Origin: Streptomyces sp. TRM70350
GTDB taxonomy: Bacteria > Actinomycetota > Actinomycetes > Streptomycetales > Streptomycetaceae
Assembly: GCF_019219825.1 (NCBI RefSeq)
Contig: NZ_JAHUXH010000048.1
Location: 1-33,678 of the forward strand
Length of the DNA: 33,678 nt
Direction of reading: 5' to 3'
Each line of letters starts with the position of its first letter. The stretch's first letter is position 1. Below, one piece after another: positions 33,389 through 33,678 of the stretch. The notes beneath the pieces were generated by a model, which did not search any database, was not told the origin of the DNA, and saw only the letters and a program-made list of their open reading frames with translations. The position numbers and the translations under genes are program-made.

Positions 33389-33678
33389 TCACGGCCTCAG
33401 CAGCCGAAGCTGCGGGTCGAAGCAGACAAGCCCCATCGATGCCGCAAGGTCTGCAGCGTAGACCGAAGCCTCCTCGGCCATGCTGTACCGCATTGGGAAG
33501 TAGATCAACGGGCCGGCCGCCTCACCGATCAACGGCCCGGTCGACCACGGAGAGGTGTCTTCCTCGTCCTCCGTGAGATCCACCCATCGCGCCAGGAGCG
33601 CGGCTACGTACTTGGCGATATGTGGTGATGGTGGAAAGTCTTCGTCCGTGTCGATGTAGCGGTCGTACAGCTGGGTGA
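33389..33678 (-). CDS. Hypothetical protein, C-terminal part (5' end outside window)
   Basis: The minus-strand frame is open to the window edge and encodes about 95 residues: TQLYDRYIDTDEDFPPSPHI, YVAALLARWVDLTEDEEDTS, PWSTGPLIGEAAGPLIYFPM, AEEASVYAADLAASMGLVCF and the end DPQLRLLRP. Proteins with this ending (AxxxGLVC(Y/F)DPQ..RLRP) are common in Streptomyces and often lie near immunity-type genes, but no function is known. The start is outside the window. Confidence 0.7.
   Translation of the reverse strand, partial: TQLYDRYIDTDEDFPPSPHIAKYVAALLARWVDLTEDEEDTSPWSTGPLIGEAAGPLIYFPMRYSMAEEASVYAADLAASMGLVCFDPQLRLLRP

Overview
High GC content, GTG/ATG starts with GGAGG-type ribosome sites, four-base ATGA/GTGA stop-start overlaps, a SpoIIE-type PP2C phosphatase, a HATPase anti-sigma-type kinase and families common in Streptomyces (DUF5954, DUF6000, EACC1, Imm49) point to a Streptomyces or close relative. 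No rRNA, tRNA or CRISPR array was seen. All family calls are by eye, without database searches.

Layout. (a) 1-2.9 kb: 3' part of a polymorphic toxin with a PD-(D/E)xK-like nuclease tip, its Imm49 immunity gene, and a truncated second Imm49 copy. (b) 3.3-9.8 kb, minus strand: PAS-PAS-GAF-PP2C-HATPase phosphatase, separate HATPase kinase, NUDIX hydrolase, small SPOR-like protein, GntR/UTRA regulator and a DUF4190/septum-formation membrane protein. (c) 9.9-12.7 kb: a serpin and a secreted subtilase with a P domain, tail to tail with 7 bp between stops. (d) 12.9-18.2 kb: a scarred zone. Remnants of an SDR oxidoreductase and a LysR regulator meet head to head, both without 5' ends. Remnants of an AlkD-type DNA alkylation repair protein and an aldo/keto reductase meet in the same way. 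An IS256-type transposase scrap lies between the scars, as do an intact DUF5954 gene and an NfeD-SPFH membrane operon. (e) 18.3-22.5 kb: a sigma factor, zinc-finger anti-sigma factor, ABC ATPase and two membrane components in one operon. (f) 22.6-26.6 kb: NAD(P)-binding oxidoreductase, a frameshifted remnant, a SNF2 helicase and a 50-residue ORF. (g) 26.7-33.7 kb, accessory: YoeB/YefM toxin-antitoxin, a CPCC/HEAT/DUF6000 cluster, an EACC1-caspase pair, a small membrane protein, a PRTase-like protein, an unknown alpha/beta protein with a possible leaderless promoter, a Ser/Thr kinase remnant lacking its N-lobe, and the end of another accessory gene.

Both ends of the window are conflict-type islands around a more ordinary middle. 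The best candidate for an unusual system is 29.5-33.3 kb. EACC1 and a caspase-fold protease with a C-terminal XRE-like DNA-binding region are translationally coupled, next to genes that overlap each other at their 3' ends and include degenerate PRTase and kinase proteins. The protease catalytic dyad is visible; a suicide-type defence role is an inference from the family.
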